A DNA stretch of 64,000 nucleotides from Bog-159 sp963756605 (lineage in GTDB: Bacteria; Acidobacteriota; Terriglobia; Bryobacterales; Bryobacteraceae), in contig CAVWOT010000009.1 of the NCBI GenBank assembly GCA_963756605.1, positions 186,001 through 250,000 on the forward strand, given 5' to 3'. The translations under genes and the position numbers were made by a program. The number at the start of each line of letters is the position of its first letter. The stretch's first letter is position 1. The notes under the pieces are model-generated. The model was not told where the DNA came from and made no database searches. It saw nothing but the letters and a program-made list of their open reading frames with translations. Positions 1 through 7,965 of the stretch are shown piece by piece.

Positions 1-8
1 GGATCTAA

Positions 9-1354
9 GGGCCTGCTAAATAATAATCTGTACAATTGCCGGAACCCCTGACAGAAAGAAGGACACCTCAATTCCTCGGCATCAATGTGTAGTTCCAGTT
101 CGGATGTACTTTGTGCCGCTTGAGCCGTAGCTGATGGATATCTTCATCTGATATCTCGACTCCTGTTTCGTACTCGTTGGTGTCCAGGACCGCTTTGACC
201 TTCAGCCCCGTTTGTGTTCGAGTCCCGCCAATCAGGTTCACAACGGTTTCAAAGTTGACCAGCGGCTTCCCTCTCCAGTTCAGGCTGATGAAGGAGAACA
301 GACGATGTTCGATCTGGTTCCATTTGCTGGTCCCCGGTGGGTAATGACAGACTGTGATCGCCATCCCTATCTCGTCACTCAAGGCTTGCAGGTACAGTTT
401 CCAGGCACGCTGTCGGTTACCGTTGCTGCCTCCACTGTCGGCGCAGATCAACAAACGTCCGGCGCCGCGATAGTGGCGCTTGCCATCCAGTCGCCACCAG
501 CGCCGAATACTCTCTACGGCGAACTCCGCGGTTTCGTGCGTCACTCCTACGTTGACCACCGCCCGGTTACGTGCAATGTCGTAGGCTCCGTAGGGAATGG
601 CCTTGCCATGACCCAACTGCGGGAAATCGTGGACATTGACTGCATCCGCCTTGTCCTTCTGCCGCCACCTGCGGCCCGCGTTTTTAAAGGCTCCCACGAG
701 TTCCTTCTTCTTCGTGTCCACCGATATTACGGGATCACCCGACCGGCGGAAAACCTTGACCTGCTTGTTCAGATAGTGGAACTGGGCATCGCGGTTCGGA
801 TGCTGCGGCCCTTCTCGCGTTTTCACGTTGGACTGCAGCGTGTATCCCAGATCCTCCAGGCATCGGCCCACAGTTACGCTGCTAATCGAGTGCCCCGAAC
901 GGGTCAGTTCCTCAGCGATGGTCCGCGTGGACTTGCTCGTCCACTTCAGCGGACTCATAGGATCACCAGCCGTGGTCTCCTCGACGATCTCTTTCAGCTT
1001 TCGGGACAATTCTCCATCTGCTTGTTCGACTTTCTTGCGTCCGCCTCCCGGCTGACGGATTCCTCGCGCGGCCGGATTGCGCAGCTTACCTACCCGCAAC
1101 TCCCTCATTCCCTGGGTGATCGTGACGCGCGACATTCCCGTCAAGCGCGACAGTTGACTGATCCCACCTCGACCAAACTGGGCAGCCTTCTCTGCCACCA
1201 AAAGACGTGCTTGGTACTCATTCATGGTCCCAAGGACGCGCAGCCATGTTCTCTCTGAGGTCGTCGCCATACCGCGGGGTGGACCGTAGCTCCTCATTTA
1301 AATAAAACATAACCGATCTCCGTTGATTTGTACAGATTATTCTTTAGCAAGCCC
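9..1354 (-). mobile_element. ISAzo13-family-like insertion sequence, complete
   Basis: The single transposase gene is bracketed by imperfect terminal inverted repeats of about 27 bp. The left end (9-35) starts GGGCCTGCTAAATAATAATC; the right end (1328-1354), read in reverse complement, starts GGGCTTGCTAAAGAATAATC. Both continue to TGTACAA. A TAA triplet flanks each end (6-8 and 1355-1357), consistent with a 3-bp target duplication. The element sits just upstream of the small exported-protein gene at 1464 and could have altered its promoter. The repeats are seen directly; family assignment rests on the transposase. Confidence 0.85.
68..1297 (-). CDS. ISAzo13-type DDE transposase
   Basis: A 409-residue transposase with no internal stop. 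An N-terminal helix-turn-helix region contains LSRLTGMSRVTITQGMREL. The RNase-H-like catalytic core shows the expected acidic landmarks: VDTKKKELVG for the first Asp, CADSGGSNGN for the second, and PPGTSKWNQIEHRLFSFI for the Glu. These are typical of the ISAzo13 group. Translation may begin at the annotated Met or nine codons later (position 1270, MATTSERTW), since the first residues look like non-coding sequence. It lies inside matching inverted repeats and appears intact, so the element may still be mobile. Confidence 0.9.
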   Translation of the reverse strand: MRSYGPPRGMATTSERTWLRVLGTMNEYQARLLVAEKAAQFGRGGISQLSRLTGMSRVTITQGMRELRVGKLRNPAARGIRQPGGGRKKVEQADGELSRKLKEIVEETTAGDPMSPLKWTSKSTRTIAEELTRSGHSISSVTVGRCLEDLGYTLQSNVKTREGPQHPNRDAQFHYLNKQVKVFRRSGDPVISVDTKKKELVGAFKNAGRRWRQKDKADAVNVHDFPQLGHGKAIPYGAYDIARNRAVVNVGVTHETAEFAVESIRRWWRLDGKRHYRGAGRLLICADSGGSNGNRQRAWKLYLQALSDEIGMAITVCHYPPGTSKWNQIEHRLFSFISLNWRGKPLVNFETVVNLIGGTRTQTGLKVKAVLDTNEYETGVEISDEDIHQLRLKRHKVHPNWNYTLMPRN

Positions 1355-1463
1355 TAAGGCACAACCTGGGGGCGCGAGCTTCCTCCTAAAACATCGAGAG
1401 GCCTCGGCCTGCCGAGCGGTTCAAGCCATTCCTGCTAATCAATTGGAGGTTAAATTAAATCGT

Positions 1464-1850
1464 ATGAAGATCAACTTGTCGATTCTGGCCACCACGGCGT
1501 GCGCGCTGTTGTTGGCGATTCCAGCGACCGCAGCAAATGTACCTGCAGCAAAAACGAACAAGAACATGAGCAAGAGACCTACGACGAGCGCGGCCATGCG
1601 GAACGCCTGGCCGCCGGAAGCCCTCTCCGGGAAGATCACCATAGTCGATCCAGCTCAGAAACTGGTGGTCGTGGAAACTCCGAATGGCGTTCCCTTCGAT
1701 ATGGTTGTCACGTCGAAGACCCGGATCAAGTCCGGCAATCAGGCACTCACCCTTAAGGAGCTGACCCAGGATTCGAATAAGACTGCCTCGATTAAATTCA
1801 TTCCCGCGCGGCGCGGCGACGTGGCGAAGTCGATCCAGATCAGGGGATAG
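1464..1850 (+). CDS. small exported protein of unknown function
   Basis: A 128-residue protein. The ATG at 1464 is chosen because GGAGGT lies 13 bases upstream and the translation opens with a classical signal peptide (MKINLSILATTACALLLAIP, cleavage probably after ATA-A near residue 24). The mature part contains a small beta-rich segment (GKITIVDPAQKLVVVETPNG), then a lysine/arginine-rich end. It resembles the single small beta-barrel exported proteins common in Acidobacteria, but I do not recognise the family. Its last two thirds, with the downstream terminator and part of a response regulator, recur at 3255-3582 as a decayed copy. A longer in-frame reading upstream overlaps the IS end and is unlikely to be translated. 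Confidence 0.7.
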   Translation: MKINLSILATTACALLLAIPATAANVPAAKTNKNMSKRPTTSAAMRNAWPPEALSGKITIVDPAQKLVVVETPNGVPFDMVVTSKTRIKSGNQALTLKELTQDSNKTASIKFIPARRGDVAKSIQIRG

Positions 1851-1860
1851 GCTCGGTTTC

Positions 1861-1893
1861 GCGCAAGGGCATCAAGAAATGATGCCCTTGCGC
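1861..1893. terminator. bidirectional hairpin terminator, copy 1
   Basis: A perfect 13-bp inverted repeat (1861-1873 and 1881-1893) with a 7-base AAGAAAT loop lies between the exported gene and the oppositely oriented regulator end. There is no long U tract, so termination efficiency is uncertain. The same hairpin is found in copy 2 at 3439-3471. Confidence 0.6.
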
Positions 1894-2004
1894 ACTGCAT
1901 AAAGAATGAGTTCCGGAACGCTGTGGATATCGAGCTTCTGCAAGATATGGCCACGATGAGTTTCAACGGTTGTCACGCTGATATTCAGCAGATTTGCGAC
2001 TTCC
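1872..2004 (-). pseudogene. truncated C-terminus of a NarL/FixJ response regulator
   Basis: On the minus strand this stretch encodes the last 43 or so residues of a LuxR-type DNA-binding domain, including VTTVETHRGHILQKLDIHS and the end AVRKGIIS-stop. It is nearly identical to the end of the intact regulator at 3450-4106. The rest of the gene is missing: homology stops at 2004 and joins directly to the tail of an IS66 transposase on the other strand. It is a recombination remnant and not expected to be functional. Confidence 0.85.
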
Positions 2005-2240
2005 CTGAATCAGCTACAGCGGCACGCCGAGGAGTTGAAGCAAGCGCCGTCGGAGTGGATGCCCTGGAACTACCGCGCGACGGTGGCCCGGACTGGCGCA
2101 CTCTTGGATGCGGCATACAGGGTATGCTGAACTCTGCATGGCCGAAAAGGATCCTCTTCGGCCATGCTCAGGAATAGCCGCAACGCCCGGGAAACGCGGT
2201 TTCACGACTCGTCAGTCGCGGAGGGTTTTCGGCCACCCCA
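2005..2240 (+). mobile_element. IS66-family tail remnant 1
   Basis: Positions 2005-2130 translate to LNQLQRHAEELKQAPSEWMP and then WNYRATVAR, matching the very conserved C-terminus of IS66 transposases (RHAEEL...PSEWMPWNYR). A short tail ends in TGA at 2128-2130. The following bases, including CATGGCCGAAAAGGATC and TTTTCGGCCAC near 2227-2237, resemble the end of a second IS66 remnant at 15715-15840. Only the last 3% or so of the element survives. The junction with the regulator fragment at 2004/2005 suggests IS-associated rearrangement. Confidence 0.75.
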
Positions 2241-2394
2241 GTAAACCGACCCAGGTGCGCTCGGTGGACCAGTTACCGCTGTTGGCGTTGTGGGTGAGCT
2301 CCGAGGGCACCCAAGCTATTCCTACCAATTTCCGCTCTGTTGCTCAACGGGCCGATGCGTTGAAGTTCCAAAGTTCTAAAATGAAGGCAAGGCC

Positions 2395-3117
2395 ATGAAG
2401 GAACAAGCACGCAATCACGTCAACCGCAAGCTAAGTGAGTCCGACGGAGCGCCCGCCAAGGCAAGCGGCGCTGTCTCGGGAGAGTTTGTCACCAACATAT
2501 TCGAGTACGACGGCGGAAGGCAGGTCACGGTGTACGTTCCACCGGAGCCGCCCGAAGCAATCGTATTCGCCGGTGACGGTCAGCGAATCTCGAAGTGGGG
2601 CCGCCTGCTCGAGAACGCCGACGTACCGTCCACAATGATCGTCGGCGTACATGGGCTGACCGGTGAGATGCTGCGGCTCCATGAGTACTCACCGGGCTTT
2701 GAGCCGGAGCGCTTCGCGGCACACGAGAAGTTCTTCGTGGAGGACGTTCGCCGATGGACGGAGTCGCAGTTTGGCGTGGCGCCGCGCACTGAACGTACCG
2801 CAGTGTTCGGCGTCTCGGCAGGGGGAGAGCTGGCCCTCGCTCTTGGGCTTCGGCATCCACATGTCTACGGCGCGGTCTTCTGCGCCTCGCCCGGCGGCGG
2901 TTACAAGCCGCCTGGCGTTATGCCGAGACCGCTTCCGCGCACATACCTTGTCGCTGGCACACAGGAGCCCTTCTTCCTCGAGAACGCAAGGAGGTGGGCG
3001 GACGCGCTGCGCGATGCAGATGCGGATGTCCTCATGAATGAGCGAGCTGGGTCGCACGGTGGCGCATTCTGGCGAGAAGAGTTCCCGCTGATGGTGGCGT
3101 GGGCATTCGGACGATGA
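2395..3117 (+). CDS. alpha/beta-hydrolase, enterochelin-esterase-like
   Basis: A 240-residue cytoplasmic protein without signal peptide. It has the alpha/beta-hydrolase nucleophile elbow GVSAGG (Ser near residue 139) and a late GSHGGAFW motif whose His (near 220) is the expected catalytic base. AVFCASPGGG and YLVAGTQEPFF follow the order seen in the esterase D / Fes-like family (putative esterases, COG2382). The N-terminal beta segment with VTVYVPPEPPEAIVFAGDGQ is typical. Substrate is unknown. It stands alone between two copies of a direct repeat, so it probably arrived or was relocated with the rearrangement described at 1675-3582. The ATG at 2395 follows AAGGCAAGGCC, a modest ribosome site. 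Confidence 0.75.
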   Translation: MKEQARNHVNRKLSESDGAPAKASGAVSGEFVTNIFEYDGGRQVTVYVPPEPPEAIVFAGDGQRISKWGRLLENADVPSTMIVGVHGLTGEMLRLHEYSPGFEPERFAAHEKFFVEDVRRWTESQFGVAPRTERTAVFGVSAGGELALALGLRHPHVYGAVFCASPGGGYKPPGVMPRPLPRTYLVAGTQEPFFLENARRWADALRDADADVLMNERAGSHGGAFWREEFPLMVAWAFGR

Positions 3118-3254
3118 TGCATCTCGGTGTCTCATCGGTGGGTCTGATACAACAACTCGTCTTGTGTGATCATCGCCAGGCTATCGAAGACTGGCACTAA
3201 ATGGGTGACACAGGGATACTGCCTCTGGTCTGTGCACGCCTGCCGAAAGCTCAC

Positions 3255-3428
3255 AAACACCGGATGGGGTTCCATTCGATATGGTTGTCACGTCGAAGAC
3301 CCGAATCAAGTCCGGCAATCAGCACTCACACTCAAGGAGCTGACCAGGATTCGAATAAGACTGTCTCGGTTAAATTCATTCCCGTGCGGCGCGGCGACGT
3401 GGCGAAGTCGATCCAGATCAGGGGATAG
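3255..3428 (+). pseudogene. decayed 3' copy of the small exported gene
   Basis: This is copy 2 of the gene at 1464-1850. It lacks the 5' third (signal peptide). Relative to copy 1 it has lost one base near 3323 (CAATCAGCACTC against CAATCAGGCACTC) and another near 3349 (GACCAGG against GACCCAGG), so the reading frame is broken twice. The end again reads RRGDVAKSIQIRG-stop. No promoter or start is evident. Confidence 0.85.
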
Positions 3429-3438
3429 GCTCGGTTTC

Positions 3439-3471
3439 GCGCAAGGGCATCAAGAAATGATGCCCTTGCGC
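3439..3471. terminator. hairpin overlapping the regulator stop codon
   Basis: The same perfect 13-bp stem and AAGAAAT loop as at 1861-1893. Here one arm encodes the last residues of the intact response regulator and its stop codon (3450-3452) falls at the loop edge. The gene end and the terminator are therefore the same DNA. Confidence 0.6.
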
Positions 3472-4106
3472 ACTGCATAAAGAATGAGTTCCGGAACGCT
3501 GTGGATATCGAGCTTCTGCAAGATATGGCCACGATGAGTTTCAACGGTTGTCACGCTGATATTCAGCAGATTTGCGACTTCCTTGTTGGAGCGCCCCTCG
3601 GCAATCATTTGTAGAACCTCGCGCTCGCGATCCGAGAGCAGGTCATAACGGTCGTCCAGGCCGCGCTGCTGCAGTTGGCTGATATAGTCCTCCTGGAGGA
3701 TCCGGGCGACCTTGCGGGTCAGGAAGGAGCGCCCTTGAAACACTGCCCGAATCGCCTGTACCAGTTCGCTGCGCATCGAATCCTTGAGCAGGTACCCCTT
3801 GGCGCCGGCCTTCAGCGAGCCCAGAACATAGCTCTCGTCCTGGTGCATGCTCAGGATCACGACGCCCACCCGTGAATTCGCCGCCCGAATGCGACGGGTG
3901 GCCTCCATGCCGTTCATGTTCGGCATCGCGAGGTCCATTACGACGACATCGGGTGACTCCGTCTCAGCCAGCCGGACGCTTTCCAGCCCGTCGGCCGCTT
4001 CCGCCACCACGGCCATGTCGGGCTCACGGTCCAGCAGAGCCCGCAGGCCGTCGCGGACCACCGTATGGTCGTCAGCCAACAAGATACGAATTGGGTTCAT
4101 GGCCAT
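3450..4106 (-). CDS. NarL/FixJ-family response regulator
   Basis: A 218-residue regulator. The start at 4106 (MAMNPIRILLADDHTVVRDG) is preferred over longer readings because it gives a standard receiver domain. Asp12/Asp13 form the acidic pocket, Asp58 in VVVMDLAMPN is the phosphoacceptor, and LKDS carries the conserved Lys. The C-terminal LuxR-type helix-turn-helix is at about 150-210 (LSDREREVLQMIAEGRSNKE, TVETHRGHILQKL). Its start lies inside the 3' end of the sensor kinase gene (35-bp overlap), indicating translational coupling. It should bind DNA after phosphorylation by the neighbouring kinase; targets are unknown. The last codons overlap a terminator hairpin. Confidence 0.92.
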   Translation of the reverse strand: MAMNPIRILLADDHTVVRDGLRALLDREPDMAVVAEAADGLESVRLAETESPDVVVMDLAMPNMNGMEATRRIRAANSRVGVVILSMHQDESYVLGSLKAGAKGYLLKDSMRSELVQAIRAVFQGRSFLTRKVARILQEDYISQLQQRGLDDRYDLLSDREREVLQMIAEGRSNKEVANLLNISVTTVETHRGHILQKLDIHSVPELILYAVRKGIIS

Positions 4107-5460
4107 TTCTTTGGTCCAGTTCGGCCACCGGCAGTCCTGCGTGGACCATGGTCCCTCGCCCCGGCTCGGAGCTGACCTTGAGGCGCCCTCCCAGACGGCG
4201 TACCCGCTCCTCCATGCCCAGCAAGCCAAGACCGCGCATGAAGCGAGTATCGAAGCCCGCCCCATCATCCTGCACGGTTACGTTCACCTTCTGATCCTCC
4301 CTTCGAACCGCCACTTCGACGGTGCGCGCCTTGGCGTGGCGGACTGCATTGTTGACCGCTTCCTGCACCAGCCGGTAGATGCACGTCCGGTGCTCGTCCG
4401 GCAGGCTGTTGATCGTGTCGTCGGCGGAGACCATCACGTTCAGTCCCGTTCGCTTGCTGGTTTCGCGCGCATGCCAGTTCAATGCTGGCGCCAGACCGAG
4501 ATCATCGAGCATTGACGGCCGAAGCAGAAGCGCAAGATCGCGCACCTGGTTGACCGTCTTTTCCGCCAGCGCCTTGATCGAATCGAGGTGCTCGCGGATG
4601 TCGGCCGCCTGATCCGCGCATTCCGCGCCTTCCGTTTCCATCAGGATCGCCGACAGAAACTGCCCGACTTCGTCGTGAAGCTCCCGCGCGAGGGCGCGGC
4701 GCTCGTTTTCCTGTGCGCGCAGGAGCAGCGTCGACAGTTCCTGCAAGTCGGCTCGGCGCAGGTCGAGTTCCCGTTCGAGCCGCAGGGTAAAGCCGATCGT
4801 CAGTAGTGCCAGCACCAGACCACCGATGAGGGTACCGGCGAATGTCAGCATGAGGGAACGCCGCAAGCTGTCCGCGGAGCCGGCTGACCGCACCTCCGAA
4901 CGCGTCAGACCCCGTTCGTTCACCGACGCGATGCGGTCCGCGATTTGAAGCATGGCCGTCCGCCGCGGAACCAACTCCCTGAAAAAGAACGGGAATCGCA
5001 GGCGGTCCCGTTCCTGCGGCGACCACCTTGCGGTGGCATCGAGTACCCCCCAGTAGGCGTCAATCTCGTTGCGTAGCGCGAGAAATGGCTCCCGTTCCTC
5101 GGGCTCCAGGTCGCGCCCGTAGGCATCCAGAGCGTCGTGGGTTTGGCGTTCCAACGTGGCCAGGTGTGCAGCCTGCGCCTTGGCGGTATCGGGGTCCGGC
5201 GAGAGCAGGAAGTCGCGCACGTAAGTGCCCGACAAGTAGATTTGGGCGCGAATCTGATCGAGCGCGCCGAGCCGCTCCAGAAACGCCTTCCGCGACTGGG
5301 TTTCGGTATTGCGATCTCGGTGAAAAGCCACCAGCGTGCCGACGGCGGCCGCCACGATACAAATGAGCAGTCCTCCAAAGCCGAGAGACAGGATTAGCCA
5401 TGAAGGCTTACGACGCTTGTCGCCCGAACGGGCCACCGGACTGCCTGAATACGAAAGCAA
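4072..5460 (-). CDS. NarL-type sensor histidine kinase (HisKA_3)
   Basis: A 462-residue membrane kinase. Transmembrane helices at about 21-46 and 203-226 enclose a 155-residue helical periplasmic sensor segment, suggesting a four-helix-bundle (CHASE3/4HB-like) input. The dimerisation motif RALARELHDEVGQFLS carries His262. The ATPase domain shows the N box (QEAVNNAVRHA, 366-376), a G1-like DDGAGFD (398-404) and GLGLLGMEERV, typical of HisKA_3/NarX-DesK kinases. The gene overlaps the response regulator downstream and is divergent from the Pal gene at 5586; the 125-bp gap holds both promoters. The signal sensed cannot be told from sequence. Confidence 0.92.
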   Translation of the reverse strand: MLSYSGSPVARSGDKRRKPSWLILSLGFGGLLICIVAAAVGTLVAFHRDRNTETQSRKAFLERLGALDQIRAQIYLSGTYVRDFLLSPDPDTAKAQAAHLATLERQTHDALDAYGRDLEPEEREPFLALRNEIDAYWGVLDATARWSPQERDRLRFPFFFRELVPRRTAMLQIADRIASVNERGLTRSEVRSAGSADSLRRSLMLTFAGTLIGGLVLALLTIGFTLRLERELDLRRADLQELSTLLLRAQENERRALARELHDEVGQFLSAILMETEGAECADQAADIREHLDSIKALAEKTVNQVRDLALLLRPSMLDDLGLAPALNWHARETSKRTGLNVMVSADDTINSLPDEHRTCIYRLVQEAVNNAVRHAKARTVEVAVRREDQKVNVTVQDDGAGFDTRFMRGLGLLGMEERVRRLGGRLKVSSEPGRGTMVHAGLPVAELDQRNGHEPNSYLVG

Positions 5461-5585
5461 TAGGGGAGCGCACCCTTCTCCAGCTTTGAGTGTAGTTCAA
5501 TGCCGGTCAGCCAAAAATCCTGTGCGAACAGGATATCGCCAGGCCCCACAACTGGCTTCAATGGTAAATAGAAAAAGGAGCATTT

Positions 5586-6185
5586 ATGAAGCCCGCTCAG
5601 AAACGAAGCCTAATCGCAGTTGCGGCCGTCTGTTTACTTACCGCGGCTTGCGCCAAGAAGAATGTCGCGGTCGCCCCGCCGCCACCGGCCACGGCTGCCA
5701 CACCGGCGCCGACTCCGAAGACCGCTCCTCCGCCGGCGCGCACCGCCGCTGCGCGGCCTCCCGCTGCCACCACGCCGTCGACGACATATCCGAATGCGGT
5801 GACCCGCGCCCGAATCGACGAGCTACTCGCCAAAATCGAAGACGCCTATTTCGACTACAACAAGGCCGCGCTTCGTCCCGATGCCCTGAAAGCCCTCCAG
5901 GCCGATTCGGCTGAGTTGCGGGATATCCTGAAAGATTACCCCGACTACAAGCTGACCATCGAAGGCCACTGTGATGAGCGTGGTTCCGAAGAGTACAACG
6001 TCGCGCTCGGCGATAAACGTGCCGCCGCAGCCAAGGACTACCTGGTCCAAGTGGGTATCCCTTCGGCTCAACTCAACGTGATCAGCTACGGCAAAGAACA
6101 TCCGGTGTGCGAGGAGCATGATGAAGCCTGCTGGCAACGAAATCGCCGCGTCCATATCGTTGCGATGGCGCAGGCACAGAAATGA
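5586..6185 (+). CDS. pal: Pal-like peptidoglycan-associated lipoprotein
   Basis: A 199-residue lipoprotein. The signal peptide ends in LTAAC, so Cys22 is the lipidated residue. A long Ala/Pro-rich linker (about 28-68) spans from the outer membrane. The OmpA C-terminal domain (about 75-197) has the peptidoglycan-binding signature EGHCDERGSEEYNVALGDKR. The family tethers the outer membrane to the cell wall, normally with TolB. No tolB/tolA gene is adjacent here, so it could be a Pal paralogue. An AAAAAGGAG ribosome site precedes the ATG. The extra cysteines CEEHDEAC near the end are unusual and could form a disulfide. Confidence 0.88.
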   Translation: MKPAQKRSLIAVAAVCLLTAACAKKNVAVAPPPPATAATPAPTPKTAPPPARTAAARPPAATTPSTTYPNAVTRARIDELLAKIEDAYFDYNKAALRPDALKALQADSAELRDILKDYPDYKLTIEGHCDERGSEEYNVALGDKRAAAAKDYLVQVGIPSAQLNVISYGKEHPVCEEHDEACWQRNRRVHIVAMAQAQK

Positions 6186-6256
6186 GGGCGTCTCGAGGCG
6201 TTGCGGACGTGTGAACGGTCCAAGTCGGAGACACCCAATTGAGCAAAGGAGAACCG

Positions 6257-6706
6257 ATGATAGCATCGATGGTTACCTTGAGTGTGCTGCTGTTGGCGAG
6301 TTCCGCGTTTGCGGACGACGATTCCAGCCGCGCCAAGCTTATGGGCCGGTGGCAGCAGAGCGACGGAAATGGGGAAACCAAATCTACTTGGGACTTGGAG
6401 GGCGTGGGCAGTTCCATACATGTGACCTACTCCAAGGGCACACAAACCGTGGTGGAGTTCGAATGCAATACGGTGGGCAAGGAATGTGCAGTCGAAGATG
6501 CCGGCCGGCGGTCAAAGGTGTCGATGTGGTTCAACGGACCGAAACTCGTTGAGTTGGAGACCAAGGGAACCGAGATTGTGAAACGGCGTTTCAGTATCAC
6601 TGGTGATGGCGACACCATGGACCTGGAAACCATCCCAATTGCCCCGTCCGGGCAAAACGAGACAGCGCACTTCAAACGCATTCCTTCAGCAGTCGCGAAA
6701 CAATAA
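6257..6706 (+). CDS. exported protein of unknown function, lipocalin-like size
   Basis: A 149-residue protein starting at ATG 6257 with AAAGGAG at 6243-6249. The signal peptide is MIASMVTLSVLLLASSAFA. The mature part (KLMGRWQQSDGNGETKSTWD) has alternating beta-strand patterns with two cysteines about ten residues apart, compatible with a small extracytoplasmic beta barrel. I do not recognise a named family. It follows pal by 71 bp in the same direction and may be cotranscribed. Confidence 0.65.
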   Translation: MIASMVTLSVLLLASSAFADDDSSRAKLMGRWQQSDGNGETKSTWDLEGVGSSIHVTYSKGTQTVVEFECNTVGKECAVEDAGRRSKVSMWFNGPKLVELETKGTEIVKRRFSITGDGDTMDLETIPIAPSGQNETAHFKRIPSAVAKQ

Positions 6707-7143
6707 GATGATTCCCGGTTGTTGAGCTGATGTTGGGATTTATCCTGGGTGTCCGACTTGGGTCACAAGATACGCCTGCTGGGGCCGACCTTTGAGCTGT
6801 TCGCCACCCGTCGACCGCAGTGGCACGGAGACGGGAGCTTTCTGGAGATTGTGACACATAAGGTGACGACAAGCGCGGCGGCCGGGAATCCAATAAGACT
6901 TAGAAGACGGGCTGCGGATTTGGGAACGTATTGAGCGCTGCACGCGGCGGTGTTAATCGCGCCCCGAGGCTGGCATACCGGTTCGCGAGTGCCCCATTAA
7001 CAGTAGGGAGGTGGTTGCGCAACTTATTGATGTTGCGAACCATGTGGCTTCTTGCGAACGATGTGGATTCGTCCGGACCCGCAGAGAAACATCCCCGACC
7101 CTTCGACGAGACGCGTGCTACGTTGGGTCGGAAGGTGGACTGT
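6707..7143. other. 437-bp interval with no convincing gene
   Basis: Short open frames exist on both strands (for example 6749-6934 and 6672-6893) but none has a ribosome site, recognisable motif or consistent codon pattern. The frame of the next gene stays open upstream to 6931, but the residues look non-coding. It probably holds the promoter of the gene at 7144. Confidence 0.4.
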
Positions 7144-7698
7144 ATGACTACGTTCAATCTTATCGTGATGATTGTCGGCGCCATAGTCCTGCTGGGACTG
7201 GTGGTGTTGGGGAGAGTCTTCGGCCGCGCTTACCTGAGGTACCGGGGTGACCGCGTGATTACGTGCCCGGAGAACCGGCGGCCGGCGGGCGTCGTCGTGG
7301 ATGCGGGCCACGTGCTGCTGACGGCGTTGGAAGGCAAGCCGGATCTGCGGCTGAAGTTCTGTTCCCGGTGGCCGGAGCGCCAAAACTGCGGCCAGGAGTG
7401 CCTGCGGCAGATCGTGGCCACGCCGGAAGATTGCCTGGTCCGCCATATCCTGACACAGTGGTACCAGGGGAAAACTTGTGCCCTGTGCGGCAAGCCCATC
7501 GGCGAGATTCATTGGGCCGACAACGAGCCCGCCCTGCTGAACACAGAGCACCGAACGGTCGAATGGCACGAAGTGCGCGCGGCCGATGTGCCCGACGTGC
7601 TCGCAACGCACCAGGCGGTCTGCTGGAACTGCCATGTCGTGAACCGCATAGCGGGCGAGCATCCGGAACTGGTCGTCGACCGGTCGCGGCACATTTAG
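7144..7698 (+). CDS. membrane-anchored CxxC-rich protein, unknown function
   Basis: A 184-residue protein taken from ATG 7144, preceded by GGAAGGTGG. One N-terminal membrane helix (TFNLIVMIVGAIVLLGLVVL) is followed by a cytoplasmic or periplasmic domain with many cysteines: CPENRRPAGVVV, CSRWPERQNCGQEC, CALCGKPIG and CWNCH. The paired CxxC motifs suggest a zinc-ribbon-like fold; CWNCH could also read as a heme c site, but the context (CALC partner) favours metal binding. Similar proteins occur as hypothetical genes in Acidobacteria. It lies between an exported protein and a ClC transporter without obvious operon structure. Confidence 0.65.
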   Translation: MTTFNLIVMIVGAIVLLGLVVLGRVFGRAYLRYRGDRVITCPENRRPAGVVVDAGHVLLTALEGKPDLRLKFCSRWPERQNCGQECLRQIVATPEDCLVRHILTQWYQGKTCALCGKPIGEIHWADNEPALLNTEHRTVEWHEVRAADVPDVLATHQAVCWNCHVVNRIAGEHPELVVDRSRHI

Positions 7699-7965
7699 TT
7701 GGAAGGATTGAGATGCGCAAGATGCGGAGGCGGCGGCCGGAAAACGGACTTTATGTAAACCAGCAAGAGAGGCATCGATAGTGACCAGAGCGCCCATTGC
7801 CCGACCCGATCCTTTCACAACAGTCGCGTTCAGGTTGAAGAGAACTTCCAATTCGCAAACAAAATGACTTGTACCGCCGCAACCCGATATACACAAAGCT
7901 TGGCTGCACTACATACTGGCCCTTGGGATCGATGACCCCGTCGCTTCCGTTCGACGCGCAAGACG

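Larger units (their letters stand above)
1675..2004. repeat. 330-bp direct repeat, copy 1
   Basis: This segment is repeated with about 95% identity at 3255-3582. It holds the 3' two thirds of the small exported gene, the convergent terminator hairpin, and the 3' end of a NarL-type regulator read on the minus strand. Copy 1 keeps the exported gene intact but the regulator is cut at 2004, where IS66-like sequence begins. Copy 2 keeps the regulator intact but the exported gene is broken. Confidence 0.9.
3255..3582. repeat. 330-bp direct repeat, copy 2
   Basis: Counterpart of 1675-2004, about 1.25 kb downstream in the same orientation. It differs by scattered substitutions and two single-base deletions in the exported-gene part. 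The regulator part is almost unchanged. The right boundary (3582) is where copy 1 switches to IS66 sequence. Confidence 0.9.

Noticed and set aside
7640..7660. CWNCH in the protein at 7144-7698 as a heme c site
   Set aside because: The other CxxC pairs and lack of a clear export signal favour a zinc-ribbon-like site.
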